Positions 16,377 through 25,003 of a stretch of 50,402 nucleotides of DNA are shown in pieces (position 1 is the stretch's first letter; every line of letters starts with the position of its first letter). The position numbers and the translations under genes were made by a program. The stretch spans positions 1-50,402 of the forward strand of contig CALMZP010000157.1 of assembly GCA_937870635.1 (NCBI GenBank), read 5' to 3'. The notes below the pieces were generated by a model. The model searched no databases. It saw nothing but the letters and a program-made list of their open reading frames with translations, and had not been told where the DNA came from. The DNA comes from an uncultured Acidobacteriota bacterium. GTDB taxonomy: Bacteria > Acidobacteriota > Thermoanaerobaculia > Gp7-AA8.

Positions 16377-18665
16377 TCACGAGCGGCACGGGCGGGTGGC
16401 CACGTAACGCCGGATCTGCTCGTACTGGCTCACTCCATCCAGCCCCGCCTCCGCGATGACCGTCCGTCCCTGTCCGCTGCCGGGGTAGTGACCGTGCATG
16501 AACGGATGCATCGTCATCTCGCGGCCGAGGTCGGAACGGATCCAGCGGTACATCGTGGGCAGGGTGAAGCCGGTGATGCCCATGGCATCCGCGGGAATCG
16601 GTGAATCTGCGCCGCTCAGGTCGAACAGCTCGACACTGGCGATGTAGTACACGTCGATGTCGATTCCATCGCGTTCCAGAAGCGGCAGCGCGTCGTTGAT
16701 GAACGCGTATGCGACTCCCGATTCCTGCAGAACGACGGAACCCTGGGAGCGGCCCTTCGCTACGCGCAGTTTGTAGACACCCTTGCGCGCATCCGATGCC
16801 GGCGCGAGACCCAGGGCTTCGCGGTCGAGGACGGGCTCCACGGGGCGCGTCACGAACGGCGCGATGACAGAAGGGCGAGCGGCGAGCGCCGCAATCAGGA
16901 GATACCAGATCTCCCGCGGATCCCACGGAGTGAGCGTGATCATCGCGCCCGGCGGGAAGTTCTCCTGCAGGAGCTGCAGCGGCTGGGGATCGGCGTGTGT
17001 CGGGCCGTCCTCGCCGGTCTTGAGCCCGGCGTGACCGCAGACGACGATCATCGGGCGACGGTCGCCGCGCGCCTGGTCGCCGATGGCATGGAGACGAGCC
17101 GCGATGTGGCTCAGCGGTGCGATGAACGCGGCATACGACGAGCCGACGCCGATGTGGTGTCCGAACGACGAGATGCCCGAGAGAACGCCGCTCATGGCGT
17201 CTTCGCAGATGCCGCCGATCGAGAGCATGCGCGAGTCGGTGTTGCGGGCCGCGTGGAAGAAGCCTTTGTCGAATTCGGCGGCGGCGTCGGCGATGCTCGT
17301 GGAATTCAGGAGGTCGGCCGCGCTGACGAAGAATGCCCCGCCGCTGAAGCGGTTGAGATAGCCGATTGCCTTACCGAGCTGCGCGCGAAGGCTGACCCGC
17401 GCCTTCGGCTTGAGCTCCAGCTCCGGCGGAAGGCCGCTCTTCGCGGCGATGACGTAGACATCCTCCAGAACAGGAGCGAAGTCGCGGCGGTCGCGATTCG
17501 CTGCATCGAGGCGATCGCGCGAGCTCGCGACCCGGCCGGCGAGGAGCGCGAGCGATTCCTGGTGGTCCGTGATGTTCCGGCGGATCACCGAAAGCGACTG
17601 CCAGAAGCAGCGCTCGAGGACTGGAAGGTTCGATCCATCGTGACAGAGCGTGTTTTCCGAGCCCTCGCAGCTGGGCAGGTCGGTGAGCGGGATGGAGAGC
17701 GCCTCGTAGAACGCAGGCGAGCAGAGCTTGTGTCCCGCGCCGTGCGATGCCTTGCCTTCGATGCCGTACTGCCAGCCCTTGCGGGTTCGGTACACGATCG
17801 CCGTCGGCTGGCCGTTGTCCATCGTCACGGCCGCGCGCTGAGCAGCAACGATGCGCTGGAACGCGCTGCCGTCTTCGACGGAGATCACGTTCCACCGGTG
17901 CATCGCGAAGAGCTCCGCGGGGTCCCACTGCACATAGTCGCCCGCCAGCTCGCCTTCACGCGTGACGCGATCGGAGTCGATCGACGATTGATTCCAGTCG
18001 ACGTGGACGACGACATTTCTCAGCCCGGCCGTACTCGCGAACGCCAGGGCTTCGGAGACGCGCCCCGGAGTCAGGCCCCCTTCACCTTCGAGGACGTGGA
18101 CGAACGGCGCCGACTTTCCGAACCAGTCGAGCATCGCCGCGGCGTACCCCATCGACGAGGCCATACCAACGCCGGATGCTCCGGTCGCCAGACGCACGAA
18201 CGGTGTTGCGGGTGTCGGGTGTCCGTCGAGCGCGCGTGAGCCGAAGAGTCGAAACAGGGGAGTGTCGTGAATCGGATTGCGGCGGAAGCCGAGCAGATCT
18301 TCGAGGCGGAGCTGGTCCTGGACCGGCGCGAGGCGGTCCGGCGCGACGATGCGGACGATCTCGTTGCGCAGCGCATACATCGCGTAGAGGCCGAGAGCCT
18401 TGTGCCCCGCGGCGTAGGAGAGGACGTCGGCGTCTTCGCGCAGCGGGTCGGAGATGTCGTAGTTCATCGTCCCGAAGAGCAGTGCGGACACGATGCGCCC
18501 TGACGAGATCGATCCGCCGGGGTGCCCGGACATCGGTGCGAAGTTGTAGAGCATCGCGCAGAGCGTGCGGTAGATCGCATCGAACTGCTCGAATGTCTCC
18601 GACTCGCGCTGTGCGAGGACGACGTCGTCGATATGATCGATCGTGGTCGGGTGGACGGCGGTCAT
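16377..18665 (-). CDS. Transketolase
   Basis: A 762-residue thiamine-diphosphate enzyme. The N-terminal domain has APMSGHPGGSISSGRI, SYAAGHKALGLYA, and the cofactor motif GEGGLTPGRVSEALAFAS with downstream DWNQSS. The pyrimidine-binding domain holds RMLSIGGICEDAMSGVLSGI and CGHAGLKTGEDGPTHADPQ, with conserved His and Asp residues of transketolases. It transfers two-carbon ketol units in the pentose-phosphate pathway. It is longer than the usual 660 residues. The ATG overlaps the upstream aminotransferase stop as ATGA, an unusual pairing that hints at a dedicated rather than housekeeping role. Confidence 0.9.
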   Translation of the reverse strand: MTAVHPTTIDHIDDVVLAQRESETFEQFDAIYRTLCAMLYNFAPMSGHPGGSISSGRIVSALLFGTMNYDISDPLREDADVLSYAAGHKALGLYAMYALRNEIVRIVAPDRLAPVQDQLRLEDLLGFRRNPIHDTPLFRLFGSRALDGHPTPATPFVRLATGASGVGMASSMGYAAAMLDWFGKSAPFVHVLEGEGGLTPGRVSEALAFASTAGLRNVVVHVDWNQSSIDSDRVTREGELAGDYVQWDPAELFAMHRWNVISVEDGSAFQRIVAAQRAAVTMDNGQPTAIVYRTRKGWQYGIEGKASHGAGHKLCSPAFYEALSIPLTDLPSCEGSENTLCHDGSNLPVLERCFWQSLSVIRRNITDHQESLALLAGRVASSRDRLDAANRDRRDFAPVLEDVYVIAAKSGLPPELELKPKARVSLRAQLGKAIGYLNRFSGGAFFVSAADLLNSTSIADAAAEFDKGFFHAARNTDSRMLSIGGICEDAMSGVLSGISSFGHHIGVGSSYAAFIAPLSHIAARLHAIGDQARGDRRPMIVVCGHAGLKTGEDGPTHADPQPLQLLQENFPPGAMITLTPWDPREIWYLLIAALAARPSVIAPFVTRPVEPVLDREALGLAPASDARKGVYKLRVAKGRSQGSVVLQESGVAYAFINDALPLLERDGIDIDVYYIASVELFDLSGADSPIPADAMGITGFTLPTMYRWIRSDLGREMTMHPFMHGHYPGSGQGRTVIAEAGLDGVSQYEQIRRYVATRPCRS

Positions 18666-19945
18666 GCCACTTTTCCTTTCGCGATGAAGCGTCGAAATCC
18701 TTCGACGTCGGTGGAGGCTCGTTCGATTCGGGCAACGGCCTCTTGGAGGTCGTCCATCGCCGTAGCGATCGAAATCCGCAGGTAGTGCTTATCCTCGGCT
18801 CCGATCTGCCCGAACGATTTCCGGTCCAGCGTTGCCACGCCGTATTCGTAGAGAAGGAACATCTGGAACATCGACGACGCGAAGTGGTCGTGAATGCCGA
18901 GGCGATCGCAGACGCCGGCGATGTTGGGAAAGACGTAGAAGGCGCCCTGGGGCATCGCGCACGTGATTCCATCGATGGCATTGAGTCGCGGCACGATGAA
19001 GTCGCGGCGCTCCTCGAACTCGCCGACCATCTCCGCGATCGACACGGCGCTTTGCGGCGATTCGATCGCGTGCGCGGCGCCGAGCTGGTTGTACGCAGGG
19101 ACACATGAGAAGTAGTTGATGTTGAGGTTGCGGAACACCGCCGCCTCTTCCGCGGTAGGCAGGACCGCCCACCCCACGCGCCCGCCCGTCCATGCGTAGC
19201 TTTTCGAGACGCCCGAGACGAGGATCGTCCGCTCGGCCATCCCGCGGACGGAGGCGATCGAATGGTGTTTCGCGCATCCATAAAGGATGTGCTCGTAAAC
19301 CTCGTCCGAATAGACCCGGACATCCGGCGGTGCGAGCGCCATGATCACGTCCGCGATCTCTTCGAGTTGTTCCCGCGACGCGACGCCGCCCGTCGGATTC
19401 GACGGAAAGTTGAGATAGATGAGTTTCGTACGCCCGGTGATCAGCCGCTCGATGTCCCGCGCGCCGAATGCGAAGCTCTGTTCCTCGCGGAGATGAAGCG
19501 GCACCGGCACGGCGCCGAGGTAGCGGGTAAATGATTCGTAGATGGGAAAGCCGGGGCTCGGGTAGATGACCTCGGCCCCTGGATCACAGTAGATTTCCTG
19601 CGCGAATCCGATCGGCGGCTTCGCACCGGGGAAGACGACGACTCGATCCGGGGTGATCTCCACGCCGCGTGACTCGCCCATGCTCTTCGCGATGGCAGCA
19701 CGCAGAGGCTCGACGCCCTGCGGATCGCAATAGTGAGTCTGGCCGCGGTCGATCTCCCGCTTGACCGCCTCGGCAATGTGATGGGGGAGAGGGAAGTCGG
19801 GCTCGCCAATGTTGCAGCGGATGACCCTCGTCCCGCGGGATTCCACCTCGCGGATGTGGGGGCCGATCTTGAAGGCGTTTTCGCTGCCAATGGCCGAGAT
19901 TCGCGACGCGAATTGCGCCGTTACTGGCGGAGGTACGGTCGGCAT
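18662..19945 (-). CDS. Pyridoxal-phosphate aminotransferase, class I
   Basis: A 427-residue fold-type I aminotransferase of the aspartate/alanine group. Motifs: NIGEPDFPLPHHI near the N terminus, YPSPGFPIYES, NFPSNPTGGV (substrate/PLP Asn), YSDEVYEHILYG (PLP Asp and Tyr), and the PLP-lysine motif SGVSKSYAWTGGRVGW. It converts an amino acid to a keto acid with a second keto acid as acceptor; the substrate cannot be read from sequence. It is the first gene of a two-gene operon with transketolase. Confidence 0.92.
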   Translation of the reverse strand: MPTVPPPVTAQFASRISAIGSENAFKIGPHIREVESRGTRVIRCNIGEPDFPLPHHIAEAVKREIDRGQTHYCDPQGVEPLRAAIAKSMGESRGVEITPDRVVVFPGAKPPIGFAQEIYCDPGAEVIYPSPGFPIYESFTRYLGAVPVPLHLREEQSFAFGARDIERLITGRTKLIYLNFPSNPTGGVASREQLEEIADVIMALAPPDVRVYSDEVYEHILYGCAKHHSIASVRGMAERTILVSGVSKSYAWTGGRVGWAVLPTAEEAAVFRNLNINYFSCVPAYNQLGAAHAIESPQSAVSIAEMVGEFEERRDFIVPRLNAIDGITCAMPQGAFYVFPNIAGVCDRLGIHDHFASSMFQMFLLYEYGVATLDRKSFGQIGAEDKHYLRISIATAMDDLQEAVARIERASTDVEGFRRFIAKGKVA

Positions 19946-20048
19946 AGGCCCATTCTGACCGCGCCCGGCCGCCGCGGTCAGGCACTCAAGTCACACGCCG
20001 CCGTGATCGTTGGCTTCTCATGGCAGAATCGCCTGCGAAGTTCAAACC

Positions 20049-20516
20049 ATGGGAAAAACGCACGAATACAAGGCTCATCTCACCTGGATTGGAAACAGGG
20101 GCAACGGGACCGCCACCTATCCCGGCTACGGCCGCGAATACCGCGTGGCGATCAGGGGAAAGGCCGACCTGGTCGGGTCGGCGAACCCGATGTTCCGGGG
20201 CGACCCCTTGAAGCACGATCCGGAAGACCTCTTCCTGACCGCGATCTCGTCGTGTCACATGCTGTCGTACCTCGCACTCTGTGCGCGGCGGGGGATCACC
20301 GTGACCGCGTATGAAGACAATGCGAGCGGAACGCTGGCACTCGACGGCGACGGCGGCCGTTTCACGGAAGTGACACTGCGGCCGCAGGTGACGATCGCCG
20401 GCGGCGACGCCGCGCTCGCCGAACAGCTCCACCACATCGCGCACGAGCAGTGCTTCATCGCGAACTCGTGCAGCGTGCCGATCCGGTATGAGGCGACGGT
20501 CGTACGGAACCGTTAA
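20049..20516 (+). CDS. OsmC/Ohr-family peroxide-detoxifying protein
   Basis: A 155-residue OsmC-family protein. MGKTHEYKAHLTWIGNRG starts the fold, HDPEDLFLTAISSCHMLSYL carries the first conserved Cys, and EQCFIANSCSV the second pair. Such proteins reduce organic hydroperoxides with redox-active cysteines; the sequence is closest to the general OsmC/YhfA-like branch. The ATG at 20049 is favoured over an earlier in-frame ATG at 20010 because homology starts there. The stop codon TAA (20514-20516) lies inside an ACCGTTA heptamer array that begins within the last codons. Confidence 0.88.
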   Translation: MGKTHEYKAHLTWIGNRGNGTATYPGYGREYRVAIRGKADLVGSANPMFRGDPLKHDPEDLFLTAISSCHMLSYLALCARRGITVTAYEDNASGTLALDGDGGRFTEVTLRPQVTIAGGDAALAEQLHHIAHEQCFIANSCSVPIRYEATVVRNR

Positions 20517-20743
20517 CCGTTAACCGTTAACCGTTAACCGTTAACCGAAGTACGCGTCACGAGACACGTCACCCTGAGCCGCGAAGACGGCGAAGGGTCT
20601 CAAGATGCGCGATCTTCGCATTTTGAGATCCTTCGACGTCTGCGCGCCTCAGGATGACGTGGGCAGGCTACGCTCTCGCGGTTAACGGTTAACGGTTAAC
20701 GGTTAACGGTTAACGGTTAACGGTCAACGGTCAACGGTCAACG
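20509..20743. repeat. Composite: inverted heptamer arrays around a REP-A palindrome
   Basis: About 5.5 copies of ACCGTTA (20509-20547) are followed by a 97-bp palindrome (20565-20661) and then the inverse unit GTTAACG six times (20681-20722) and a variant, GTCAACG, three times (20723-20743). The whole forms a nested inverted structure of about 235 bp. The left arm reads into the OsmC-family stop and the right arm adjoins the collapsed PEBP gene. Confidence 0.92.
20565..20661. repeat. Dispersed palindrome REP-A, copy 1
   Basis: A 97-bp imperfect palindrome bounded by CACGTCACCCTGAG and CTCAGGATGACGTG, with inner inverted segments GAAGGGTCTC and GAGATCCTTC. Very similar elements lie at 23183-23281 and 38914-39010, and a diverged one at 31133-31237. 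Confidence 0.88.
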
Positions 20744-20763
20744 TTTCCGGTCGTACCGTCCCA

Positions 20764-20879
20764 TCAGCTGGGCCGGTTGAGGGCGTAGACCTTGAAGAAG
20801 GCATCAGATCCCCGCCGTCACACGGGTACTTCGCCGGAATCGTCTGTCCCTCGGAAAATGCAGGACTCGTGACTTTCAA
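20764..20879 (-). pseudogene. YbhB/YbcL-type PEBP gene with internal deletion
   Basis: The first codons from a TTG at 20879 encode LKVTSPAFSEGQTIPAKY followed by PCDGGDL, the N terminus of the phosphatidylethanolamine-binding YbhB/YbcL family. A near-perfect AGGAAGGAG lies five bases upstream of the TTG. The sequence then jumps, in another frame, to DAFFKVYALNRPS and a stop, which resembles the family's C-terminal RYFFKLYALD segment. About 100 middle codons are missing. The joint is near GGGATCTGATGCC, where both halves could share a few bases, as in a microhomology deletion. The right repeat arm begins 21 bases past the stop. Confidence 0.7.
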
Positions 20880-20978
20880 GCACTCTCCTTCCTGCCGTCC
20901 GCGGCACGCATGTGTTGTGCGCGCGGTCTGAAACCGCCGGTCGGCCAATCGCATCAAATCAAGAAAAGGAGACAAAGC

Positions 20979-22622
20979 ATGCGAGCAGTTGTCGTTATTT
21001 GTGTGCTCGTCCTCTCGGTAACACCGGTCTTCTCCCAGCATCAGCACGCCAGTGCGCCGAACGTGGCCACGGCGCTGCATCCCGATCTCGGAAACTATCA
21101 CCATCCCATCACCACGAAGAGCGAAGGGGCGCAGAAGTACTTCGATCAGGGCCTGACGCTTCTCTACGGCTTCAACCACGACGAAGCGGCGCGGTTTTTC
21201 CGGCGCGTCGCGCAGCTCGATCCCGACGCGGCGATGGCGTACTGGGGTCTCGCGCTGGCCATCGGTCCGAACTACAACGACACTGCGGTCGATGTCGTCC
21301 GCGCGGCGTCGACGTACGATGCCGTGAAGAAAGCGGTGGAGCTGGCGCCGAAGGTCAGCGAGCGCGAACGGGCCTACATCCAGGCGCTCACGAAGCGATT
21401 CGCGTCGGCCGATCCTGCTTCCGACTGGAAGAAGTTCCACGCCGATTACAGCAACGCCATGCGGGAGGTGACCAAGAAGTATCCGGACGACCTCGACGCT
21501 GCGGTGTTGTTCGCGGAGAGCCTGATGATGCTTCGCCCGTGGCAGCTGTGGACGCTGGACGGCGAGCCTGCGCCGGGGACGCTCGAGCTGGTGGCGGTTC
21601 TCGAATCGGTGCTGAAGCACAATCCCGATCATCCCGCGGCAAATCACTTCTACATTCACGCGGTGGAGGCGTCGCCGAACCTGGAGCGCGCCATTCCGAG
21701 CGCGGCGCGCCTCATGAGCCTGGTGCCGGGGGCGGGGCATCTCGTCCACATGCCGGGCCATATCTACCTGCAGACGGGAGACTTCGATCTCGCCGCGAAG
21801 ACCAACGTCGCGGCCTCTGATGCCGACAAGGCGTTCGTGCAGCGGACCGGCGCAACGGGCGTCTATCCGCTCATGTACTGGACTCACAACATCCACTTCA
21901 TCTCGTATGCGCGGGCGCAGCAGGGGAGGTACGAGGAGGCGAAGCAGTCGGCTCTGGACATGGTCCGCAACGTCGGCGACGCGGACTTGGAGATGCAGAT
22001 GCTCGAGGCATTTCTTCTCTATCCGGTGATCGCCGACATCCGTTTCCATCGCTGGGACGAGATCCTCGCCACGCCTGCGCCGAAGCCGGAGCGGAAGCTG
22101 GCCCGCGCGTTCTGGCAGTACGCAAAGGCGATGGCGCTCGCGCGGAAGGGAGACATGAAGGCGGCAAACGCTGCGCGAGCCGAGTTCGAGGCGCTTCGCA
22201 AAGCGGTGCCGGCCGAGTCGATGTATCTGCTGAACAACAAGTCGTCCGACTTTCTCGCTCTCGCCTCAGCGACGCTCGATGCCGAGCTCGCGTGGGCGCG
22301 CGGCGAAAAGGAGAAATCGATCGAGGAGTGGCGAAAGGCCCTGGCGCTGGAAGTGACGATCCAGTACGACGAGCCGCCCGCCTGGCACTATCCGATCCGC
22401 CAGTCCCTCGGCGCGGCGCTCCTTCGCACCGGCAACGCGGCCGAAGCCGAGAAAGTGTTCCGCGACGCGATCGCGAAACGGCCGCGGGACGGACGGCTCC
22501 TGTTCGGGCTGTGGCAGTCGCTCCTCGCACAGAAGCGCGACAACGAAGCAAAGTTCGTCGAGCAGCAGTTCCGGACGGCGTGGAAGGATGCGACGGTCGA
22601 GCTGAGGGCAGAGGATTTGTAG
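20979..22622 (+). CDS. Secreted TPR-repeat protein
   Basis: A 547-residue protein with signal peptide (MRAVVVICVLVLSVTPVFSQ). After a short His-rich stretch come tetratricopeptide-like helices: YFDQGLTLLYGFNHDEAARFF, MAYWGLALAIGPNY, and near the end LGAALLRTGNAAEAEKVFRDAI. A central NHFYIHAVE and HMPGHIYLQTGDF match a family of uncharacterised bacterial TPR proteins. Likely periplasmic and a scaffold; no catalytic motif is evident. AAGGAGA seven bases before the ATG supports the start. A GC-rich inverted repeat follows the stop. Confidence 0.85.
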   Translation: MRAVVVICVLVLSVTPVFSQHQHASAPNVATALHPDLGNYHHPITTKSEGAQKYFDQGLTLLYGFNHDEAARFFRRVAQLDPDAAMAYWGLALAIGPNYNDTAVDVVRAASTYDAVKKAVELAPKVSERERAYIQALTKRFASADPASDWKKFHADYSNAMREVTKKYPDDLDAAVLFAESLMMLRPWQLWTLDGEPAPGTLELVAVLESVLKHNPDHPAANHFYIHAVEASPNLERAIPSAARLMSLVPGAGHLVHMPGHIYLQTGDFDLAAKTNVAASDADKAFVQRTGATGVYPLMYWTHNIHFISYARAQQGRYEEAKQSALDMVRNVGDADLEMQMLEAFLLYPVIADIRFHRWDEILATPAPKPERKLARAFWQYAKAMALARKGDMKAANAARAEFEALRKAVPAESMYLLNNKSSDFLALASATLDAELAWARGEKEKSIEEWRKALALEVTIQYDEPPAWHYPIRQSLGAALLRTGNAAEAEKVFRDAIAKRPRDGRLLFGLWQSLLAQKRDNEAKFVEQQFRTAWKDATVELRAEDL

Positions 22623-22623
22623 A

Positions 22624-22689
22624 TGGAGCGCGGGCGACCTCGCCCGCGCTTTTCGGACGGGAGCCGCGGGCGGGGTCGCCCGCGCTCCA
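22624..22689. repeat. Dispersed palindrome REP-B, full copy
   Basis: The ends TGGAGCGCGGGCGAC and GTCGCCCGCGCTCCA are inverted, with further inner GC palindromes. It starts two bases after the TPR stop, so it may stop transcription, though no T run follows. Related pieces occur at 40681-40704 and 30827-30852, there inside coding sequence. Confidence 0.8.
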
Positions 22690-22737
22690 CTCTCTACGTC
22701 CTGCGCTAAGATGCGAGCCGGAAGAGGAGTCGTATCG

Positions 22738-23169
22738 ATGCGTATCGCAATTCTGGCCATGATCGTTCTCGCGGGGTGTGTTCCCCCGGCGGCCCCGGGC
22801 GGGGCGTCACAGGATGTGTCCGCAGCCGCACTTCTCGACCAGGAGTGGCGTCTCACGAACCTAGAGGGCAGCCCGTCGATCAAGACGAGAGGCGACCGTC
22901 AGCCGCACGTGCGCTTCATGGCCGGCGGGAAGCTAGAGGGCTTCGGCTCCTGCAACGGTTTCAGCGGGACCTACGACCTTGATGGTACGAAGCTGCGGAT
23001 CCTCTCTGTCGCCGCGACGAAGATGGCCTGCGCCGACTCCGCACTCAACCGTCAGGAATCGCGCTTCTTCGGCGCTCTGGAATCGACGCGCTCATTCTCG
23101 ATCTCTGGCGGCAAGCTGACCCTTCGGTCGGCTGACGCGGAACTGGCAAAGTTCGAAGCCGCGCCGTAA
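22738..23169 (+). CDS. META-domain lipoprotein (HslJ-like)
   Basis: A 143-residue lipoprotein: MRIAILAMIVLAGC gives a signal peptide ending in a LAGC lipobox. The mature part is one META domain: EWRLTNLEG, VRFMAGGKLEGFGSCNGFSGTY, ILSVAATKMACADSALNRQE, and FFGALESTRSFSISGGKLTL. HslJ relatives are linked to stress tolerance and outer-membrane location; exact role unknown. The ATG at 22738 is chosen for the signal peptide and the GAGGAG eight bases upstream. Confidence 0.88.
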   Translation: MRIAILAMIVLAGCVPPAAPGGASQDVSAAALLDQEWRLTNLEGSPSIKTRGDRQPHVRFMAGGKLEGFGSCNGFSGTYDLDGTKLRILSVAATKMACADSALNRQESRFFGALESTRSFSISGGKLTLRSADAELAKFEAAP

Positions 23170-23182
23170 TGAGCGGACTGTC

Positions 23183-23281
23183 CACGTCATCCTGAAACGC
23201 GAAGACGGCGAAGGATCTCAAAATGCGAAGATCGCGTAGTTTGAGGTCCTTCGGCGCGCTGCGCCGCCTCAGGATGACGTG
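23183..23281. repeat. Dispersed palindrome REP-A, copy 2
   Basis: A 99-bp imperfect palindrome with ends CACGTCATCCTGAAACGCG and CTCAGGATGACGTG, lying between the convergent META lipoprotein and pntB genes. Nearly the same as 20565-20661 and 38914-39010. Confidence 0.88.
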
Positions 23282-23285
23282 ACGT

Positions 23286-24719
23286 TCACATCTGCTTCAG
23301 CTCGCCGACGATTCCCTGAAGGGCCTTCTTCGCGTCGAGGAACAGCATCATGGTGTTTGGATACTCGAACATCTCGTTCTTGATGCCTGCGAATCCCGCG
23401 CTGAGCGAACGCTTGATCATGATCACCGAGCGCGCGTTCCACGCCTGAATGACAGGCATCCCTGCGATCGCGCTGGCGGGGTCCTTCTCCGCTGCCGGGT
23501 TGACGACGTCGTTCGCGCCGATGATGAGCGCGACGTCTGCCGTCCGGAGCTCGCGGTTCGAATCATCGAGCTCGAGCAGCTTTTCGTAATCGATATCCGC
23601 CTCGGCGAGAAGAACGTTCATGTGACCCGGCATGCGTCCGGCCACCGGATGAATCGCGTAGAGAACTTTCGCTCCGCGCGCCTCGAGCAGGTCGGCCATC
23701 TCCCGGACGGTGTGCTGCGCCTGCGCGACTGCCAGGCCGTATCCGGGAATGACGATGACCGTTTCAGCGGCGTCGAGAAGCATCGCCGCTTCTTCCGGTC
23801 CTCCCGACTTCACCGGCCCGTATTCACCACCGCCCGCGGCACCTTCGGCCACGGCGCCGAAACCGCCGAAGATGACGTTGGAGAGCGAGCGGTTCATCGC
23901 TTCGGTCATCACTTTCGTGAGGATGAGTCCCGATGCGCCGACGAGTGCGCCGGCGACGATCAGCATCGCGTTGTTGATGACGAATCCCGTGGCAGCCGCG
24001 GCGAGGCCGGAATACGAGTTCAACAGCGAGATGACGACCGGCATGTCCGCGCCGCCGATGGGAATGACCAGCATGACGCCGAGGATCAGGGAGAGGACGA
24101 CGACGACCCAGGCGAGGAGCGCATACATGCCGGGTTCGAGCTGACCGAATGCGAACCAGACCCCCACCGCGAGCGGGATGAGGAACAGGAGAGCATTGAT
24201 GACATGCCGGCCGGGAATGAGCACCGGCTCGCTCTTCACGACTTTGCCCTGCAGCTTGAAGTAGGCGATGAGGCTGCCGCTGAACGTCACGCCGCCGATG
24301 AGAATCGACAGCGCGATCGTGAGCGCGGAGGAGCCGCCGATCACATCGGCAAGACGTTCGGTGCGCCCCGGTTCGAGGTAAAGCAGATAGAGGGTCGAGA
24401 CGGCGACCAGAACCGACGCGCCGCCGCCGAAGCCGTTGAAGATGGCGACCATCTCCGGCATCATCGTCATCGGGACGCGCGCGGCGCCGATCCAGCCGAT
24501 GATCGTGCCGATGATCAGCCCCCCGATGATCCAGCGGTAGTCGATGCGCCCCGCTTCGATCAGCGTGCCGATGACGGCCAGCAGCATGCCGACGGCGGCG
24601 ATGGCATTGCCCTCGCGCGCCGACTTGACCTTCGTCATCCCCTTGAGCCCGAGGATGAAGAGCGCGGCGGAGACGAGGTAGAAGATCTGTGCGAGGGTCT
24701 GCAGTGCCTGCTCGCTCAT
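23286..24719 (-). CDS. pntB: NAD(P) transhydrogenase subunit beta
   Basis: A 477-residue subunit. The first 280 residues are membrane-embedded (about eight helices); the C-terminal domain binds NADP(H) with VIVIPGYGLAVAQAQHTVREM, the PVAGRMPGHMNVLLAEA segment and IGANDVVNPAAEKDPAS. It couples hydride transfer between NADH and NADP+ to proton flow and makes NADPH. It is the last gene of a three-gene pnt operon and overlaps pntA2 by 4 bases. Confidence 0.96.
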   Translation of the reverse strand: MSEQALQTLAQIFYLVSAALFILGLKGMTKVKSAREGNAIAAVGMLLAVIGTLIEAGRIDYRWIIGGLIIGTIIGWIGAARVPMTMMPEMVAIFNGFGGGASVLVAVSTLYLLYLEPGRTERLADVIGGSSALTIALSILIGGVTFSGSLIAYFKLQGKVVKSEPVLIPGRHVINALLFLIPLAVGVWFAFGQLEPGMYALLAWVVVVLSLILGVMLVIPIGGADMPVVISLLNSYSGLAAAATGFVINNAMLIVAGALVGASGLILTKVMTEAMNRSLSNVIFGGFGAVAEGAAGGGEYGPVKSGGPEEAAMLLDAAETVIVIPGYGLAVAQAQHTVREMADLLEARGAKVLYAIHPVAGRMPGHMNVLLAEADIDYEKLLELDDSNRELRTADVALIIGANDVVNPAAEKDPASAIAGMPVIQAWNARSVIMIKRSLSAGFAGIKNEMFEYPNTMMLFLDAKKALQGIVGELKQM

Positions 24720-25003
24720 GCCTTCTTCCGCCCGCCGAACATCTTGAGCATGCGGTCCGTCACCGCGAACCCGCCCACGACGTTGATCATCGCGAAAATG
24801 ATGGCGATGAATCCGAGGACGTTGCTCATGGTCACGTTCCCGGTGTCGGCGGAGAGCAGCGCACCGACGATCGTGATGCCCGAGATCGCGTTCGCGCCGG
24901 ACATCAGCGGCGTGTGCAGCGTCGGCGGAACCTTGTTGATGATCTCCACTCCGACGAACATCGCCAGAACGAAGAGATAGATGCCGATGAGAAGAGGACC
25001 CAC
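24716..25003 (-). CDS. pntAB: NAD(P) transhydrogenase subunit alpha, membrane part (PntA2)
   Basis: A 95-residue membrane protein corresponding to the C-terminal membrane portion of E. coli PntA, here a separate subunit, as in Rhodospirillum. Three helices are visible (LLIGIYLFVLAMFVGVEII, ISGITIVGALLSA, VLGFIAIIFAMINVVGGF). It starts with GTG directly after the TAG of pntA1, with no spacer, and its stop overlaps pntB as ATGA. Confidence 0.94.
   Translation of the reverse strand: MGPLLIGIYLFVLAMFVGVEIINKVPPTLHTPLMSGANAISGITIVGALLSADTGNVTMSNVLGFIAIIFAMINVVGGFAVTDRMLKMFGGRKKA

Noticed and set aside
16995-18239. Long plus-strand frame of about 414 residues
   Set aside because: It is the antisense shadow of transketolase, Arg-rich with no recognisable motif.
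20509-20743. Telomere-like repeat because of TTAA-containing heptamers
   Set aside because: Arrays are short, internal and of several different sequences; no replicon end is indicated.
20724-22049. Minus-strand frame of 441 residues covering the TPR gene
   Set aside because: Only its last 55 residues look natural, and those are the PEBP remnant; the rest is antisense to the TPR protein.
22624-22689. Rho-independent terminator of the TPR gene
   Set aside because: Stem is strong but no T run follows, and the sequence recurs inside coding regions elsewhere.
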